Shown piece after piece: positions 1 to 11,050 of a stretch of DNA of 64,000 nucleotides (within the stretch, counting starts at the first letter, position 1; each line of letters starts with the position of its first letter). Location of the stretch: positions 171,020,319-171,084,318 of the forward strand of contig CM061140.1 of assembly GCA_030789695.1 (NCBI GenBank), in the 5' to 3' direction. A program made the position numbers and the translations under genes. The notes under the pieces are model-generated. The model saw only the letters and a list, made by a program, of their open reading frames with translations. It made no database searches and was not told the DNA's origin. Origin of the DNA: Scilla litardierei. Taxonomy: Eukaryota > Streptophyta > Magnoliopsida > Asparagales > Asparagaceae.

Positions 1-1113
1 GGCCCCTGCCTCTTGGTTTCGAAGAGGTATCGGAATAGGCGCAGGGTCGAGCTAATCCCACTTCCCGCACAAAGGAAGAGGAAACCCACGATACAACTGA
101 TGGAGTTCGGCATCAGTTGGAAAAGAGAGAGTTCAAGAAAATTTAGAATGTGGAGAAGTAAGGGAGGAAGAGGGAAGCGGAGGCCTTGGGTGAAGCAAGC
201 GACGTATACCCTGACCTCATAGTCTTTGGGGAAGCACACCCGCTCGGTGGAGGTTGGAAGACGGACTGTGTAGGGCGGCCTTATGTATTTCGCGTGGGCC
301 ACGGGTATGAAGGAGGTCGGTGCAACAGATTCCACACCGGTGATCTCAGCAGGGACAACCCTGGCCTTGGCCATGGTCACGACTGTCTGAGCAGACAATT
401 TTGGCTTCACTATATATGGCCGGCCCTTTCCCTTTCCTTGGATCCATTGGGTTTGCTGACGACGAACCCGAAGCAAGTTCCACGGCCGGCCTACCCTCGG
501 GTCGGTCATGCTTGACCGGTGAAGTCTCCTCCACCTGCTCCTCCGTGTCCGTGGCGGAGCTGTCGGTGCTCCACCGCCCCTAAACCAACCTTCTATCTCC
601 ATAGAAGCTGTGGAGCAGGAAGAAGTAGGAGAAACCATTTAAGAGACAAGAAAGATACCTAAGAAGAACTCCGACGACAGCCGGAAAAGTGAACAAGAAC
701 TCCGGTGACGGTGGTAGTCAGAAAATTGGAGAAGAAAACTCGAAGAAGCTCGAAAGCAGTAGAAGTCTCTTGATGGATCTCCCCCTCCCCTACTTATTGC
801 AAGCATCGTTCCATCTCCGCCGTCGAAGCCAGGCCACGTGGCGCGAATCCAAATTCCCCTGACGCCTCGACTGCCACCCACCGTCACGTCAGCCACGCGT
901 CACATTTGGGATGGCTGGGCCGCCTCGATCTTTTCCTGCCTTTCAAATCAAAATGATGGCTGCGAAGTGATGGGCTGGCTTTTCATTTAAATTACCGCCA
1001 TGTCCAAATATTCAAAGCGAAGGTTGCCCCTCCCCCTTTCGAACAGAAGGAGAGATTATACGTCATCCGAACTAGGCCAAGCTTCCGCCTTAAGCTCGAA
1101 TGACGGGGGCAAT
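1..1113 (+). mobile_element. 3' internal end of a Tat-like Ty3/gypsy element
   Basis: This stretch lies upstream of an LTR and ends in a purine-rich tract (TGACGGGGGCAAT, 1101-1113), as expected for the polypurine tract that primes plus-strand synthesis. No intact ORF is convincing. The best reading is on the minus strand around 346-534, a low-complexity charged peptide. It could be the remnant of the antisense extra ORF known from Tat/Retand elements, but I cannot show that. About 40 bases near 600-700 are repetitive A/G-rich text. The 5' part of the element lies outside the window. Confidence 0.5.
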
Positions 1114-2602
1114 TGTTACGACCAAGGATAGGAACACATCGACTTCCCCTCCAAGTTCGCCAGACGTGTGAAAAGCTCGCTCGTCATCCATGAAGTCTGC
1201 CTCATCGAACAGGAATGTCGCACTTCACCCCCAGCCTCATCGACTGGTCGCATCCTCCCCCTCCAAGCTCGCTCGTCGAGCAACCAGCTCGCTCATCGCA
1301 CTCCAAGTTCACCCCCTGACTGAGGCACGAGGGTGTAACGATCGGTATTTCGATGATACATTTATTTCATATCCTTTCGCTTGATGTACTTTTTCCGTAT
1401 CCATAATTAATGCGTATACGTATTACGTTTTTGACGCTAGGCGTATTCGTACTACGAACTCGCATTAGCTACGTATCTTTAAGTGTAATAACTATAATTA
1501 TTTTCGAATCTATATCATATAATCTTATTAAAACAAATTTCAAATCTGATTTTTGAATTCAAATTTATTTCTATATTAGACATGAGACTTTTACTCATTG
1601 TATTAATCCTTCTCCTAATTACCATTACTCTCTTCTTCTTTCCATATTTTTCCCCAAATGTTAAACCCTTCCTTTTATACACTTAAACCCTAGCTTAACC
1701 CTAACCATATACCTTCAGGCCGCCATAACCTTTCACTCACGCACACATGCCACAAGACCCTACATATAACCCTATTATTATTAAAAACCCTAACAAAAGC
1801 TAAGCCTAGAAAAAGAGAAACCTAGGGCAAATGAACCCATCACCTCCTATTCTTCAAACCTAAACAAAGAAAAAAAAACAGAAAACTCTTTCCCAGGCCT
1901 CACGTGAAACTCTAGGGCCTACAAATTTTAAACCTAAACCAAACCCAGCAGCAGCAGCCCCCTTCTATAATAAACCATAACCTAGGCCTCTCATTGTAGG
2001 CCGCACAAACAAAACCCACCTTCTGTAACAGCCACTTTTCGATCGTTCGTATTTTCTACGCGTACGACTCTTTTCGTGTGCGTATTTTATTTGGCCTCTT
2101 CTTAGATCCAGACTATAAGATGTGATGTGTCGTTGTGACCATATGGAAGAATAGTTATTTGTGGGATTTTTAGTGAACGTCATTTCACGGGTCGTTCTCC
2201 CACAAATCAGCTTTGATTGGAGAGACGTCATAACCTTAGACTTCAACGTTGGAATTATTTATTTATTTTTATCGTTTCTGTGAACCTAGCGCGTGACCGA
2301 ACCCCGTATTCTCGACCCTCTCGGAGGCGCGATCACCCAGATACATTCTTTGTAATTTTCGGACGCCCATGGACTTATCTGCTTATCTTATTATAATTAA
2401 TAAAATATTTTTTTATAAATTTTGATATTAATTGGGTCTGTGCTATTTTATTTTGAAACCAAACTACTGCAATGTACTCTTTTTATACCAATTTTTTTAC
2501 AACGAATCATGTTACATTGTTTTGTTTTCTAAGGGGAAACAGTGAGTCAAACCAAAATTTTTCTAAAATGAAAACTCTTTACTATCAACCTATAATATAT
2601 TA

Positions 2603-3404
2603 GGGTTTTTTAGACAGATGTCCCCTAAAAAATGGGTTATTTTAAAAGAGTCCCCCATTTAATGGCTTTTATCATTTGGTCCCTTAATTTAATTAAATCA
2701 CTACAAAAGAGTCCCTAATTTTAAAAAAACCCTATTTTGCCCCTCCATCTCTCCTTCCTCCTCCGATGGGCTGCGCGCGCGGCGGGCTTCGCCGGAGAAG
2801 GGGGGACGGGCTCGCCGGAGAAGGGGACAGCAGCACCCCGGGCTTCGCCGGAGAAGAGGGGGGAGAGCGGGCTCGCCGGAGAAGGGTCGGCAGCACCCTC
2901 TTTTCACGGTAGAGGGCGGCGGCCCCCCTCTTCTCCGACGAAGGGGACGGCTGCCCCCTCTTCGCCTGTGAAAAGAGGGGGCAGCCGCCCCCCTTCGCCG
3001 GAGAAGAGGGGGGGGGCAGCCGCCCCCCTCGCCGGTCAAGAGGGGGCATCCCCCTCTTCTCCGGTGAGGGGGGCGGCTCCCCCCCCCCCCTCCTTCTCCG
3101 ACGAAGGGGGGCGGCTGCCCCCCTTTTCACGGGCGAAGAGGGGGTGCCGCCCCCTCTTTTCACGGGCGAAGAGGGGGCCGCCCCCCTTCTCAGGCGAATG
3201 GGGCGGTCGCCCCCTTTTCCGGCGACGCGTGCGCAGCCCTCTGGAGGAGGAAGGAGAGGTGGAGGGGCAAAATGGGGTTTTTTAAAAATTAGGGACTCTT
3301 TTGTAGTAATTTAGTTAAATTAGGGGACCAAATTGTAAAAGCCATTAAATGGGGGACTCTTTTAAAATAACCCATTTTTTAGGGGACCTCTGTCTAAAAA
3401 CCCC
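2603..3404. mobile_element. Non-autonomous Mutator-like element, 802 bp, 9-bp TSD
   Basis: Long terminal inverted repeats of about 150-160 bp face each other: the left begins GGGTTTTTTAGACAGATG, and the right, read in reverse, begins GGGGTTTTTAGACAGAGG. Both run on through matching text to CCCTATTTTGCCCCTCCA. A perfect 9-bp duplication AATATATTA flanks the element (2594-2602 and 3405-3413), the size expected for Mutator-like transposons. The interior (about 2760-3250) is extremely GC-rich and built from many variants of CGCCGGAGAAG and its complement. Frames run open through it on both strands, but I regard them as compositional. No transposase is present, so it would need one in trans. Confidence 0.85.
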
Positions 3405-3549
3405 AATATATTAACCACGTTCTCTCTCCTACTCTTATAAGCTAACCTAGGTTCTACTCAGGCCGCACCCTACGGTCCTACCGTACAAAACAAGAGGAAA
3501 CAAGCCCCCTCACGTGCTGTCCCTACTATCCTTATTTAACAAAACCCTA

Positions 3550-4445
3550 GCTTTATAGTTTGCTTCTCCCTACAACTTCAGCCGCCCCAATCATCTCTCC
3601 CCCACGCCCAGGCACTCGCGAACCCAGCTCCACGTCGCGCGATCCTCGCCATTCACCGAACAAACCCTCTCCAATCGAGCTTTCGCCCACCGCCGGAACG
3701 ACGCCAACTCGCGGCCTCCACCGCCGCCGTGCACCTGCTCCGACCCCATCCCGAAGCCGCCGTCCCCGAACAACCTCCCTCTCGCTCTCTTCGACCCAAG
3801 CTCCGACCTCGTACCCCGACGCCTTCACCAAGAACCCACGCCACGAACTCGACTCCGGCACTGTCAACATCCACCCAGCGCCACTCAGGACACACCGCCG
3901 TTCGCCTCATCAGTCCGACGCCGCCACAAACTCCGACCCCGCCTCCAAGAGCCGTTGCAGCGTCCTTCACCGACATCCATCCTCCCAAGGCTGCCTTTCC
4001 CCAGCGAATCACCGGCCAAGCACGACCGCAAGGCCCAGCTCCGATCACACACCCGAACGCCGACCTGATCTGCTGCTCACGCCGAATGCTGGCCATCTCC
4101 ACGCAAGATCCTCGCCGCCCACCATTTTTCCGTAGTGCAGACCGCCCACGCCGCCTCCCATCTCCACCTCCTCGGCGCCTCGCCGCTCGTCCGCTCTCCC
4201 CTCGCTCCTCCGGCGACCCAGGCAAGCCGCGACCACCTCCTTTCCTCCATCAGCAACACTTGCCGCCCTTCCTCCTTCCTCTCCCTTCATTCGACCCCGA
4301 GGCAGCCAGCGCCTCCCCCTCTGATCATCCCCGTCCTACCAGAGCCCCGCTGCCCAGCCCTAGCTGTAGGCCGCTGCCCCTTGCCATTGTTCCCCTTGCC
4401 GCAGTCGCTGCTGTGCCCCCCCACCTGCATGCAGAAACAAGGTGA
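3550..4445 (+). other. GC-rich, gene-less segment of element A'
   Basis: This part of A' is C-rich and reads as proline/arginine/serine-rich frames in several phases (for example 3560-4135 and 3729-4445). No frame shows a domain. It ends at AGCAGCG|GTGAGTGC (about 4453), which looks like a splice donor. Comparable GC-rich segments sit at the same place in A (6581-7210) and B (23180-23700), so it is probably the transcribed leader of this element family. Confidence 0.4.
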
Positions 4446-5438
4446 AGAGCAGCGGTGAGTGCACGTGACTCTTATTACCTTCACAATGTATATAAACTAG
4501 TACTTAATTGAGTCTGTTCTCTTTTGTAACATTTCCCTAGTACATTTTGTAGGTCAGAAGCTAAAGAGTAGCATGATAAAGGATAAAGTCGTTTCCACTC
4601 AACCCAGTATCCTACGCTATTACTAACCTATAGGCTGTAAGTTTCCTCTAATTGGTATGATTATAGAGCATTATGTGAGCTGTAGGGTTGGTGGACTCAT
4701 TATATTTTATATTATGATATAATCAGCGTGTCACCCCTATCAGTTAATAAAATTTTAATTAGTTTAATCTATACGTATACGTGAGTCAGGTGGTAGCATT
4801 CTGAGTTATATTCATAACGAATGGAAACTTGTATATTAATGTAGGCTATGTTGGTAACATGAGAGATAGACTGTACATAAGGGAGTAAGTGTTATTGTAT
4901 CCTTTAGCTTGATACTTTGAATCCGTTGATACAGAGATCCCGACGCCTCCTACTCGTCGTCCTCGTCTTCCCCTCGCTTTCCGTACCTGTCTCGCTGTGC
5001 TACCCGCGGCCGAGGAATTCCAGACGACGCCGACGTTTCACCGTTCGGACCCGACTTCCGCTTGTTGGACGACATCACGAGGTTGGTTTTCCTAACGAGT
5101 AGTAAAACCCACACCGTAGCTAACCAAAACCTAAACTAAAATTGGTCAACTTGAACTAAATTTATTTTCAGCATCTGTAAAATGTTGCCACCGTAAGAAA
5201 GATCGACGAACGGACTATTTTTCTGTGCACATAGGGTAGACGTCGACCTAGGCTGATGAAACACCAAAACGTGACTTATGACAATTTGGATAGTCCCGAT
5301 AATCTAGAAACAAACCCTAATAGGACTTGATGAAAATCGCGACCTGACACTATCGCCGTGGCACTGTTTCAGACGGACTACCACGGACGCGACGCCTGGA
5401 CGAGACGCCCCGGACGGACGACACACTCGCCACCGCAG

Positions 5439-6141
5439 GCAAGTGTACTCACTTGCGCTTTTGGCCGTGCCTTGGTCTTAAACTGCTAGAACTATTAGAC
5501 TGTGAACGAATAGAACCGGACGTAAAATGATAGCGTCCGGGACGCCCTGACGACTTAGACTTGACGACGAAGTCTAAGCGTAACAACAACAACTTTTGAC
5601 ACCGTATGGTTATTTTGTGTGTGCGTGCGTGTGGACCTCCTAGAAGAACTATCCCTGTCATGTCACGTCGTGTCTTGTTTTGCACAGCCTGCGGGCAATA
5701 GGGCACTCATCAGTGAGTGGGTGATCCCTTGTACGGATACACAGCCTACGGGCAATAGGGCACTCTCTGAGTGATCCCTTGTACGGATACACAGCCTGCG
5801 GGCAATAGGGCACTCTCTGAGTGATCCCTTGTACGGATACACAGCCTGCGGGTAATAGGGCATCCCCCTCGAACCGTAAGACGTGAACCCTTCGAGTCAC
5901 ACGTGTCTTGTCTTGTCTTGTCCTGTCCTGTCCTGCTTGTCTTGTCACGTCTTGTCACGACCCGTTTAGGTTAGTCCCGTAGTCGGTAGCACACGCTACG
6001 ACTACTGCTCGCTACGCTTTACTTTCCTGCTGTGTTTGCTTCCTTTTGATACTCTGTTATAACCCCAGCATGCTAATCAACCAGTAAACTGTTGTTTAAT
6101 TGTTCAGTACACTTGCAGTAGAGTCTAACCCTCTTTTGTAG
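5439..6141 (+). other. Predicted intron in element A' (GC-AG)
   Basis: The donor CAG|GCAAGTGTAC and the acceptor TTTTGTAG|ACTTTACCTGACG correspond in position and sequence to those of A and B. The 703-nt segment ends 7 nt before the family hairpin and contains the 50-bp tandem repeat. Splicing is inferred from sequence only. Confidence 0.45.
5683..5862 (+). repeat. 50-bp tandem repeat, about 3.5 copies
   Basis: Units begin CACAGCCTGCGGGCAATAGG at 5683, 5740, 5790 and 5840. The first unit is 57 bp because of an extra ATCAGTG-like insertion; the later units are 50 bp apart. The array lies inside the predicted intron of A'. A pyrimidine-rich TGTCTTGTCTTGTCCTGTCC stretch follows at about 5905-5955. 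Confidence 0.85.
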
Positions 6142-6148
6142 ACTTTAC

Positions 6149-6187
6149 CTGACGTACAGTTCCTTTCTTTTGGGTGTTGTACGTCAG
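6149..6187 (+). other. Conserved hairpin of element A'
   Basis: CTGACGTACA (6149-6158) pairs perfectly with TGTACGTCAG (6178-6187) across a 19-nt loop. It sits right after the predicted splice acceptor. The same hairpin with different stem bases occurs in A (8307-8341) and B (25025-25058). Downstream to 6284 is a short acidic frame rich in PEYV-like units. Confidence 0.65.
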
Positions 6188-6580
6188 GTGTTGATCCGGA
6201 GTACGTTGACGAGGCGGACTTGCCAGAGTACGTGGAGCCCGAGGTCGTCGACCCAGAGTACGTGCCCGAGGAGGACCAGAGCTAGAGGTCTTTTCCGTTG
6301 CTGCCTTCAGAGGTTACTACTTTTCAGTAGTTTGTTGCCAAGCTTAGGCTTCCCTTTTTAGACTTGTCATATGCTGGATAATACCTCAATTATAAAATGA
6401 ATGCATCCTTTTCTTTCTGTACTTTTGTTGTTCCGAATTATATCAATGCAAGAACCTGAAATTTTAAAATGGTACCCATACAGACGCTTATTGGGTCCGA
6501 GCTTCACAGCTCCGGCCCAAGCGGGCCTTAGTCACGCTTCGCCTCCGTAGTTTTGGGAAGCGGGGCGTGACACCTCCGGC

Positions 6581-7210
6581 CTCCCCCTGTCTGAGTGCCA
6601 CCCTCCTCTAGACTGCCGACGCCCAGACCTCTCCAGTGCACGCAGCCCGGCCCAGGCCGCTGGCAAAACCCCCAGGCCACTGCCTCCTCCCAGTTCACGT
6701 CTGACAGCCCTTCTGCGCCCATGCCGCAACCGCCCCAGATCTCCTCTATGCGTGCTCCTCCTGGTGACCCACACCAGCGCCACAACCCCCTCTTCGGCCT
6801 CATCCGCCTGCAGCTTCCCCAGGCAGCCAAGCCCTCAGCCGCCTGCACCCTAGAGCCAGCGCCCAGGCCTCCACCACGCGACCACCATCCTGTCCACCTC
6901 TCCCCAGGCCGCCTGCTTTTCTCTCCCCTCGACCACCAGTCCGACCACCCTCATGCCCTCTAGACCGCAGCCCTATCCATCCACCTGCGAACACTAGCCC
7001 CTCAGACCGTTGCCGTCGACCTCTGAGCAACCTAGTTCGCCGCCAGCTCCTCTCTAGGCTTCGATAGCCTGCCTGCAGACCCCTGAACCACCGACAGACC
7101 CTCGACATCCCATGCCCGCTGCTCGGAGGCCAGAACCTCCCCGAGCGGTCGCTGCTACTGTCAGACTCGCTGCCGTAGACACTGCACGTCGCTGCTGCCA
7201 TTTGCTGCGT
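6581..7210 (+). other. GC-rich, gene-less segment of element A
   Basis: This C-rich text resumes element A after the A' insertion. Frames such as 6595-6963 are proline-rich and have no recognisable domain. It is the positional equivalent of the GC-rich segments in A' and B. Confidence 0.4.
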
Positions 7211-7451
7211 GTCGACCCTTTGTTACATCACTGGTTAGTAGATCTATCCCCTACTAAATCATAACCAACATCCTAGGATAGAAGATCTAATAAAACTGGA
7301 TTACTAGACGTCGTAAGAATCATTTTAATACTCTTAATATGTTAGAAACAACCTAATTCTGATGTATGTTTAATCAAACTAGAGAACTGGACCTACCGTA
7401 GCCTAGTGCTCGTCGAGACGAACCCAACGACACCAAGTTCATCGAAAACAG

Positions 7452-8299
7452 GTAAGTGTACAATTTGTTATGAATTTTTGAAGTTTAGGGTTAAAATTGT
7501 CGTTTTCACTTAAAGTTGAATAACGTGAAATTTACCCGTGAAATGACGCTCATGAAAAATAGCATGATGTTGAAAATGTGACACATTGATATATGACTCA
7601 GCATGTTTAAGTTTTAAGATTGGCAATGAAAAATAAATGTTTGTAGCATGTTCATTAATCAACCAGTAAAGCTCATTCTTTCAAATTGCTCTAAATGTTG
7701 TAAGATAAGAGTTACTGATGATTAATACGGTGCACATCTTGCTTGTGAACACGTTACCAGAACGGACATTAATGGAACTCCTAGACAATGCTTGAATTCG
7801 TGAATTCGTGCGCCTCAAAGGCGAATCTTGATTCTGTGATGTCGTGTGAGTCGACTAGGCTGCTCGTGTTCCAGCACAACTTTTGGGTGGGGTTAGGGTT
7901 GAGCGGCCACTAAGCGTATGAAAGGATCCTCTCTTCAAGAGCACCACCCGCATGCGGTGGGTAGCGTCAATCACGGTTGTACCCCCGTGAGAAGAATGAT
8001 TCACTCATCATGTCTTAAAGACGAGAACCCTATGAGTGATAGAAACCATTGATACAAAACTTGAACTCGTTAATGTTATTTCAGTTGAACACTAGAATTG
8101 CCATGTTAATAACATTTATAGAATTGCCATGTTCAATAATGCTTGTCTTTAAATTCTCTAGAACTGCCATGTTTAGAAGTACCTTACTTTACTTTGCCAT
8201 GTTTATAATCATGCTGCTGTCATCTTGTGCAACAATTAATACTTCATTATTCAAAACTATTCGTACACCTTGCCTGGGACGTCTCACTTTTACTTGCAG
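7452..8299 (+). other. Predicted intron in element A, with conserved internal block
   Basis: The donor is AACAG|GTAAGTGTAC and the acceptor ACTTGCAG|ACCCTTGCTGA. The length, 848 nt, is one base shorter than the equivalent in B (849 nt). Positions 7811-8038 contain a block nearly the same as 24539-24775 of B, including GTGAGTCGACTAGGC and TTTTGGGTGGGGTTAGGGTT. Text outside the block is much more diverged. No ORF of note spans it. Confidence 0.5.
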
Positions 8300-8306
8300 A
8301 CCCTTG

Positions 8307-8341
8307 CTGATGTATATTCGTGTTTTTGGAATGTATGTCAG
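8307..8341 (+). other. Conserved hairpin of element A
   Basis: CTGATGTATATT (8307-8318) faces AATGTATGTCAG (8330-8341) across an 11-nt loop. As RNA every position pairs, three of them as G-U wobbles. It starts 7 nt after the predicted splice acceptor, as in A' and B. Confidence 0.65.
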
Positions 8342-9571
8342 ATCACAAGCCAAAGTACCAGGAAGACTATAGTTGAGATAGCTGAACCAGTGGACCAAGA
8401 GTTGTTGAACCAGTGAACCGTCGTTGTATTTCCTTACTTTTGTTGTATGGGTCATAAGCCCCACTCTTCTTTTCCTTTATTATTGTAATTCAGTTTAAGA
8501 CGATTGAGATTGTAATAATATTTTACGTATCTGTGTTGTTTCTGAGTATGCACGCAAGGACCTGCAATATTTCACACAGACGCTTATTGTGTTAAGTCAA
8601 GGAGGAAAGAAAAGCAAAAGTACATCCTCCTTACTTGCACATGCGGACCAGCTCGCGTCCTCGCTCCCAAGCATAATGGGAAGCGGGGCGTGACAGAGGG
8701 GCATCCATCGAGACCTTGCGGCATCGAGCTTAGGTATCAAGCTCGGTGCCCACAGGGAGCGACCAAGCGACCCATGTGCGGCCCCGATCCTCGGACGCAC
8801 CTTGATGTCCCTTCGGCTTATCGAACACGACAAACATCCTTGTACGAGAACATCACTGCCACTTTCGCCGCTCGACGGCCTGACAAAGAGCCCATGGCCG
8901 TTGCGCCGTCTGACCACCTGACGCTTTCAACTCTGACACTGACAAAAGAGCCCATGGCCGTTGCGCCGCCTGACACCCTGACAAAAGTACCCTCGACAAG
9001 CACAGTTCTGACATCCTCGGTCGAACCTTCCTCAGTCTGACACACCAACTCAGCACGCCAACTCAGTCGAACCCAACCGGCTTACTCAGCTATAAATATC
9101 CCTCCACTTCCACCGAGAAAAGTGTTGGTTAATCGAATCATAAACTTTCACTCACACACAAGAGCAAGTATCATCCACATATTTGTTCTTCCACCCAAGC
9201 TTGCAGCGTAAGGTCGACCTATCTCTAGCTCGGCCTTCGTGTCCGATCCACTCCTTTATTCTAACTTAAGCATCGGAGAGGTTAATGGTTGGAACCTAAC
9301 CCCGCCTTTCTGACGAGCTGCTCTTTGCTCAGGAAAAAGAGCAGGAAATCTCCTCCAAGCAGCGAGCAACAGGAGACCAACTCCAGGAGAGCAGCGAACA
9401 AAGGGCGACTTTTCAGTATTGATCCCGAGATCATCCTCCGAAGTGCGTTTGGCCTCTACATCCCCTCACCACTAGTAAACAGCCACCCCAATCACCCCCT
9501 CACTTGTAACCATCGTGCCCTTGGTTCACCATTAATACAAATTCATTGTGGAACGATCTTACCCCGCAACA

Positions 9572-10244
9572 GAAAGCAACATAAGAATAAATTACTTTTG
9601 AAACCAATTGTTTTTAGATAAAAGATTTTGTATATGTTAAAGTCACGGCAAGTATACCAAAACTCCGAAGTTAATTATGGTGAGGATTGAGGATTCCTTG
9701 CAGTTTGATTTCTCTTTTTCTGGGCCAAAACATGGGCTTTTGTACGTCGTTTTCTAAAATTTATTTTGTAGTTGCATGCATGATGGGATTATTGAACTTG
9801 GGTTCACTTGCTCGGATATCATGTTGAAGGCACTATCACTACGCTGTAACTTTGAAGTTGTGGGGAGTTAATTATATTCGTGTTTTCTACCAGAATATAA
9901 TTCCTGGCAATTTTTATAATTTGTAGAATATCGTCACCATGAAATGACCCAGGTTTTTATTAAATGTAGGCTGTATTAGATGTGTGCGCATTGAGATTCT
10001 GGCCGCAGTAAGTGAAGACGATGGAGTTGCTAGATGGCTTGATTAACTTGTGTGAGAAATACTTTTTTAGTGTCAGCTGATGGGGGCTCAAATGGAGCTT
10101 GGGATCTATTTGCATCAGGTTGAAGTTGATGAAATATTTTCATAAACAGAGCCAGTACTGAGTCCAGAGTACAAATACCGCGGTATATCAACAAATTTAG
10201 CAGGTTGCCTCAGAAATGATTTTATAAACATCTTAGGTTGGAAT
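9572..10244. other. Flank between Tat-like LTR and PAM68-like gene
   Basis: This is ordinary low-copy-looking text on the 3' side of the minus-strand PAM68-like gene; the first few hundred bases before 10245 would include its 3' untranslated region. I see no ORF or element ends in it. Confidence 0.4.
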
Positions 10245-10802
10245 TCATCTGTTCCCCTCTTCGTCCTCCTTCCAAAGCTCGGGCCAATTCTGCCGTGCTT
10301 CTTTCCATCCAAGCAATGAGCCGTTGTTGTTAGGATCCCAGCTAGCTGATAGAGTCCCATAGGCAATCCCGAGGGCGGACGAGCCGAAGGCAAGCAGCAC
10401 GGTCACGAATGGCACCCATCGAGGCGACTCCCATACCCCCTGCTCCTTCAGCGAGCTGAGCACGTAGAGAAGTCCGACGCCGGAGGCCATTGGAGCGCCT
10501 ACGAATGAAACAACGCGCACGATCATTCTGTTGAAGACCACATCCGGTATTGCATCCTCCTCGTCTTCGCCTTCTTCGTTGCTGCCGTTGCCTTGTGGCC
10601 TTGGCTTGTCGTCGGAGGGTGTGGTGAGTCCAAACCCTCGGCCTTGTGCGTGGAGCGAGGTTGCTGTTGTTTTGGGGGGAGGAAGAGGTTGGGAAGTTGT
10701 ATAGCGGATGAGGGATGGCTTTGCTCCCGTCATCCATGGGGAAGCTCTGTAGATATGGGAGGGTGATTGGAGTCCTGCATGGTGTAGTACATGAGATGCC
10801 AT
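10245..10802 (-). CDS. PAM68L: PAM68-like thylakoid membrane protein
   Basis: This single-exon gene encodes 185 residues. Residues 1-60 are rich in S/T/H/P and poor in acid, like a chloroplast transit peptide. An acidic run follows (GEDEEDA, 78-84), then the family core AIPDVVFNRMIVRV (84-97). There are two hydrophobic segments (about 94-116 and 128-150), and the conserved tail has SWDP (154-157), GSLLGW (161-166) and NWPELW (172-177). This order is that of PAM68 (photosystem II assembly) and PAM68-LIKE (needed for the chloroplast NDH complex) in Arabidopsis. The short length and short acidic run suggest the PAM68-LIKE branch, but I cannot separate the two firmly. The start is the first ATG, preceded by a GA-rich leader. 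The frame is intact and no transposon lies inside it. Confidence 0.85.
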   Translation of the reverse strand: MASHVLHHAGLQSPSHIYRASPWMTGAKPSLIRYTTSQPLPPPKTTATSLHAQGRGFGLTTPSDDKPRPQGNGSNEEGEDEEDAIPDVVFNRMIVRVVSFVGAPMASGVGLLYVLSSLKEQGVWESPRWVPFVTVLLAFGSSALGIAYGTLSASWDPNNNGSLLGWKEARQNWPELWKEDEEGNR

Positions 10803-11050
10803 TCTCTCTCTCTCTGCGCTGATACATTATACACGTCTGGGATTATATTCAGCAAGGCTTATCTTCGTTGGTTGGTGGGTGCCGCTTCCTATCGGATATT
10901 TTGGTCCACATCTAAAGGGTTTCTTTTCGCATATCTCACACGCATAGATGCATTAGAGAAGCAGATTTTTTTGCGTTTTGTAAAACATTTTTTTTTTAAA
11001 AAAATGTTTTTATTGATGACATCAAGGACGTCTAAATTGCGGAAGATAAA
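10803..11050 (-). promoter_or_regulatory. Probable promoter/leader of the PAM68-like gene
   Basis: Read on the minus strand, a GAGAGAGAGAGA leader precedes the ATG. AT-rich TATAATCC and GTATAATG motifs with an ACGTG core lie 25-50 bases farther upstream (about 10828-10850). An unusual T-run/A-run (about 10986-11004) marks the outer edge. This is inferred from position and motifs only. Confidence 0.3.

Larger units (their letters stand above)
2024..6575 (+). mobile_element. Element A', relative of A inserted into A
   Basis: The left end TGTAACAGCC follows CCTTC (2019-2023). The right end GCGGGGCGTGACA is followed by CCTCC (6576-6580), so the target duplication has one mismatch. The last 150 bases, with AGACGCTTATTG and GGGAAGCGGGGCGTGACA, match the ends of A and B. 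Inside are a Mutator-like element (2603-3404), a GC-rich segment (3550-4445), a 50-bp tandem repeat (5683-5862), an intron-like segment (5439-6141) and the family hairpin (6149-6187). Without the Mutator-like element it is about 3.7 kb. No protein domain is recognised. The long proline-rich frames in 3560-4445 are compositional. Confidence 0.6.
1334..8695 (+). mobile_element. Element A, coding-less TG...CA element (large solo LTR or non-autonomous)
   Basis: The left end is TGTAACGATCGG and the right end is GCGGGGCGTGACA. A perfect 5-bp target-site duplication GAGGG flanks it (1329-1333 and 8696-8700). The body is split by element A' (2024-6575); without A' it is about 2.8 kb. Its parts are an AT-rich left arm (1334-2018), a GC-rich proline-codon-like segment (6581-7210), an intron-like segment (7452-8299), a hairpin (8307-8341) and a 3' tail. 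No reverse transcriptase, gag or transposase motif is visible. A retroviral-type 5-bp duplication with TG...CA ends fits a solo LTR best. The same structure in B supports a family. Confidence 0.7.
1114..9571 (+). mobile_element. 3' LTR of the Tat-like element, split by insertion A
   Basis: The LTR begins TGTTACGACC directly after the polypurine tract. It is interrupted by element A (1334-8695), and the text resumes at 8701. The right-hand part has a TATA-like CTATAAATATCC near 9090 and the segment TTCTAACTTAAGCATCGGAG near 9260. Similar text recurs at 12330 and 49120, so these are LTRs of one broad family. The right end is placed at CCCCGCAACA (9571) because it mirrors the TGTT start, but AACA at 9581 is equally possible. 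Removing the nested material leaves about 1.1 kb. Confidence 0.55.

Noticed and set aside
2701..3285. Long open frames on both strands (112-182 codons)
   Set aside because: They lie in the GC repeat interior of the Mutator-like element. Repeats without stops give open frames by composition, and no domain is visible.
3560..4445. Proline/serine/arginine-rich frames of 190-240 codons
   Set aside because: Several overlapping phases and both strands are open at once, as expected for C-rich DNA. No start context, domain or conserved counterpart in A or B.
8049..8372. Frame of 107 codons in element A
   Set aside because: It runs across the predicted intron end and hairpin, and B and A' have no counterpart.
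10342..10827. Second minus frame of 161 codons over the PAM68-like gene
   Set aside because: It overlaps the PAM68-like frame, which has all the family motifs. The alternative is arginine-rich shadow text.
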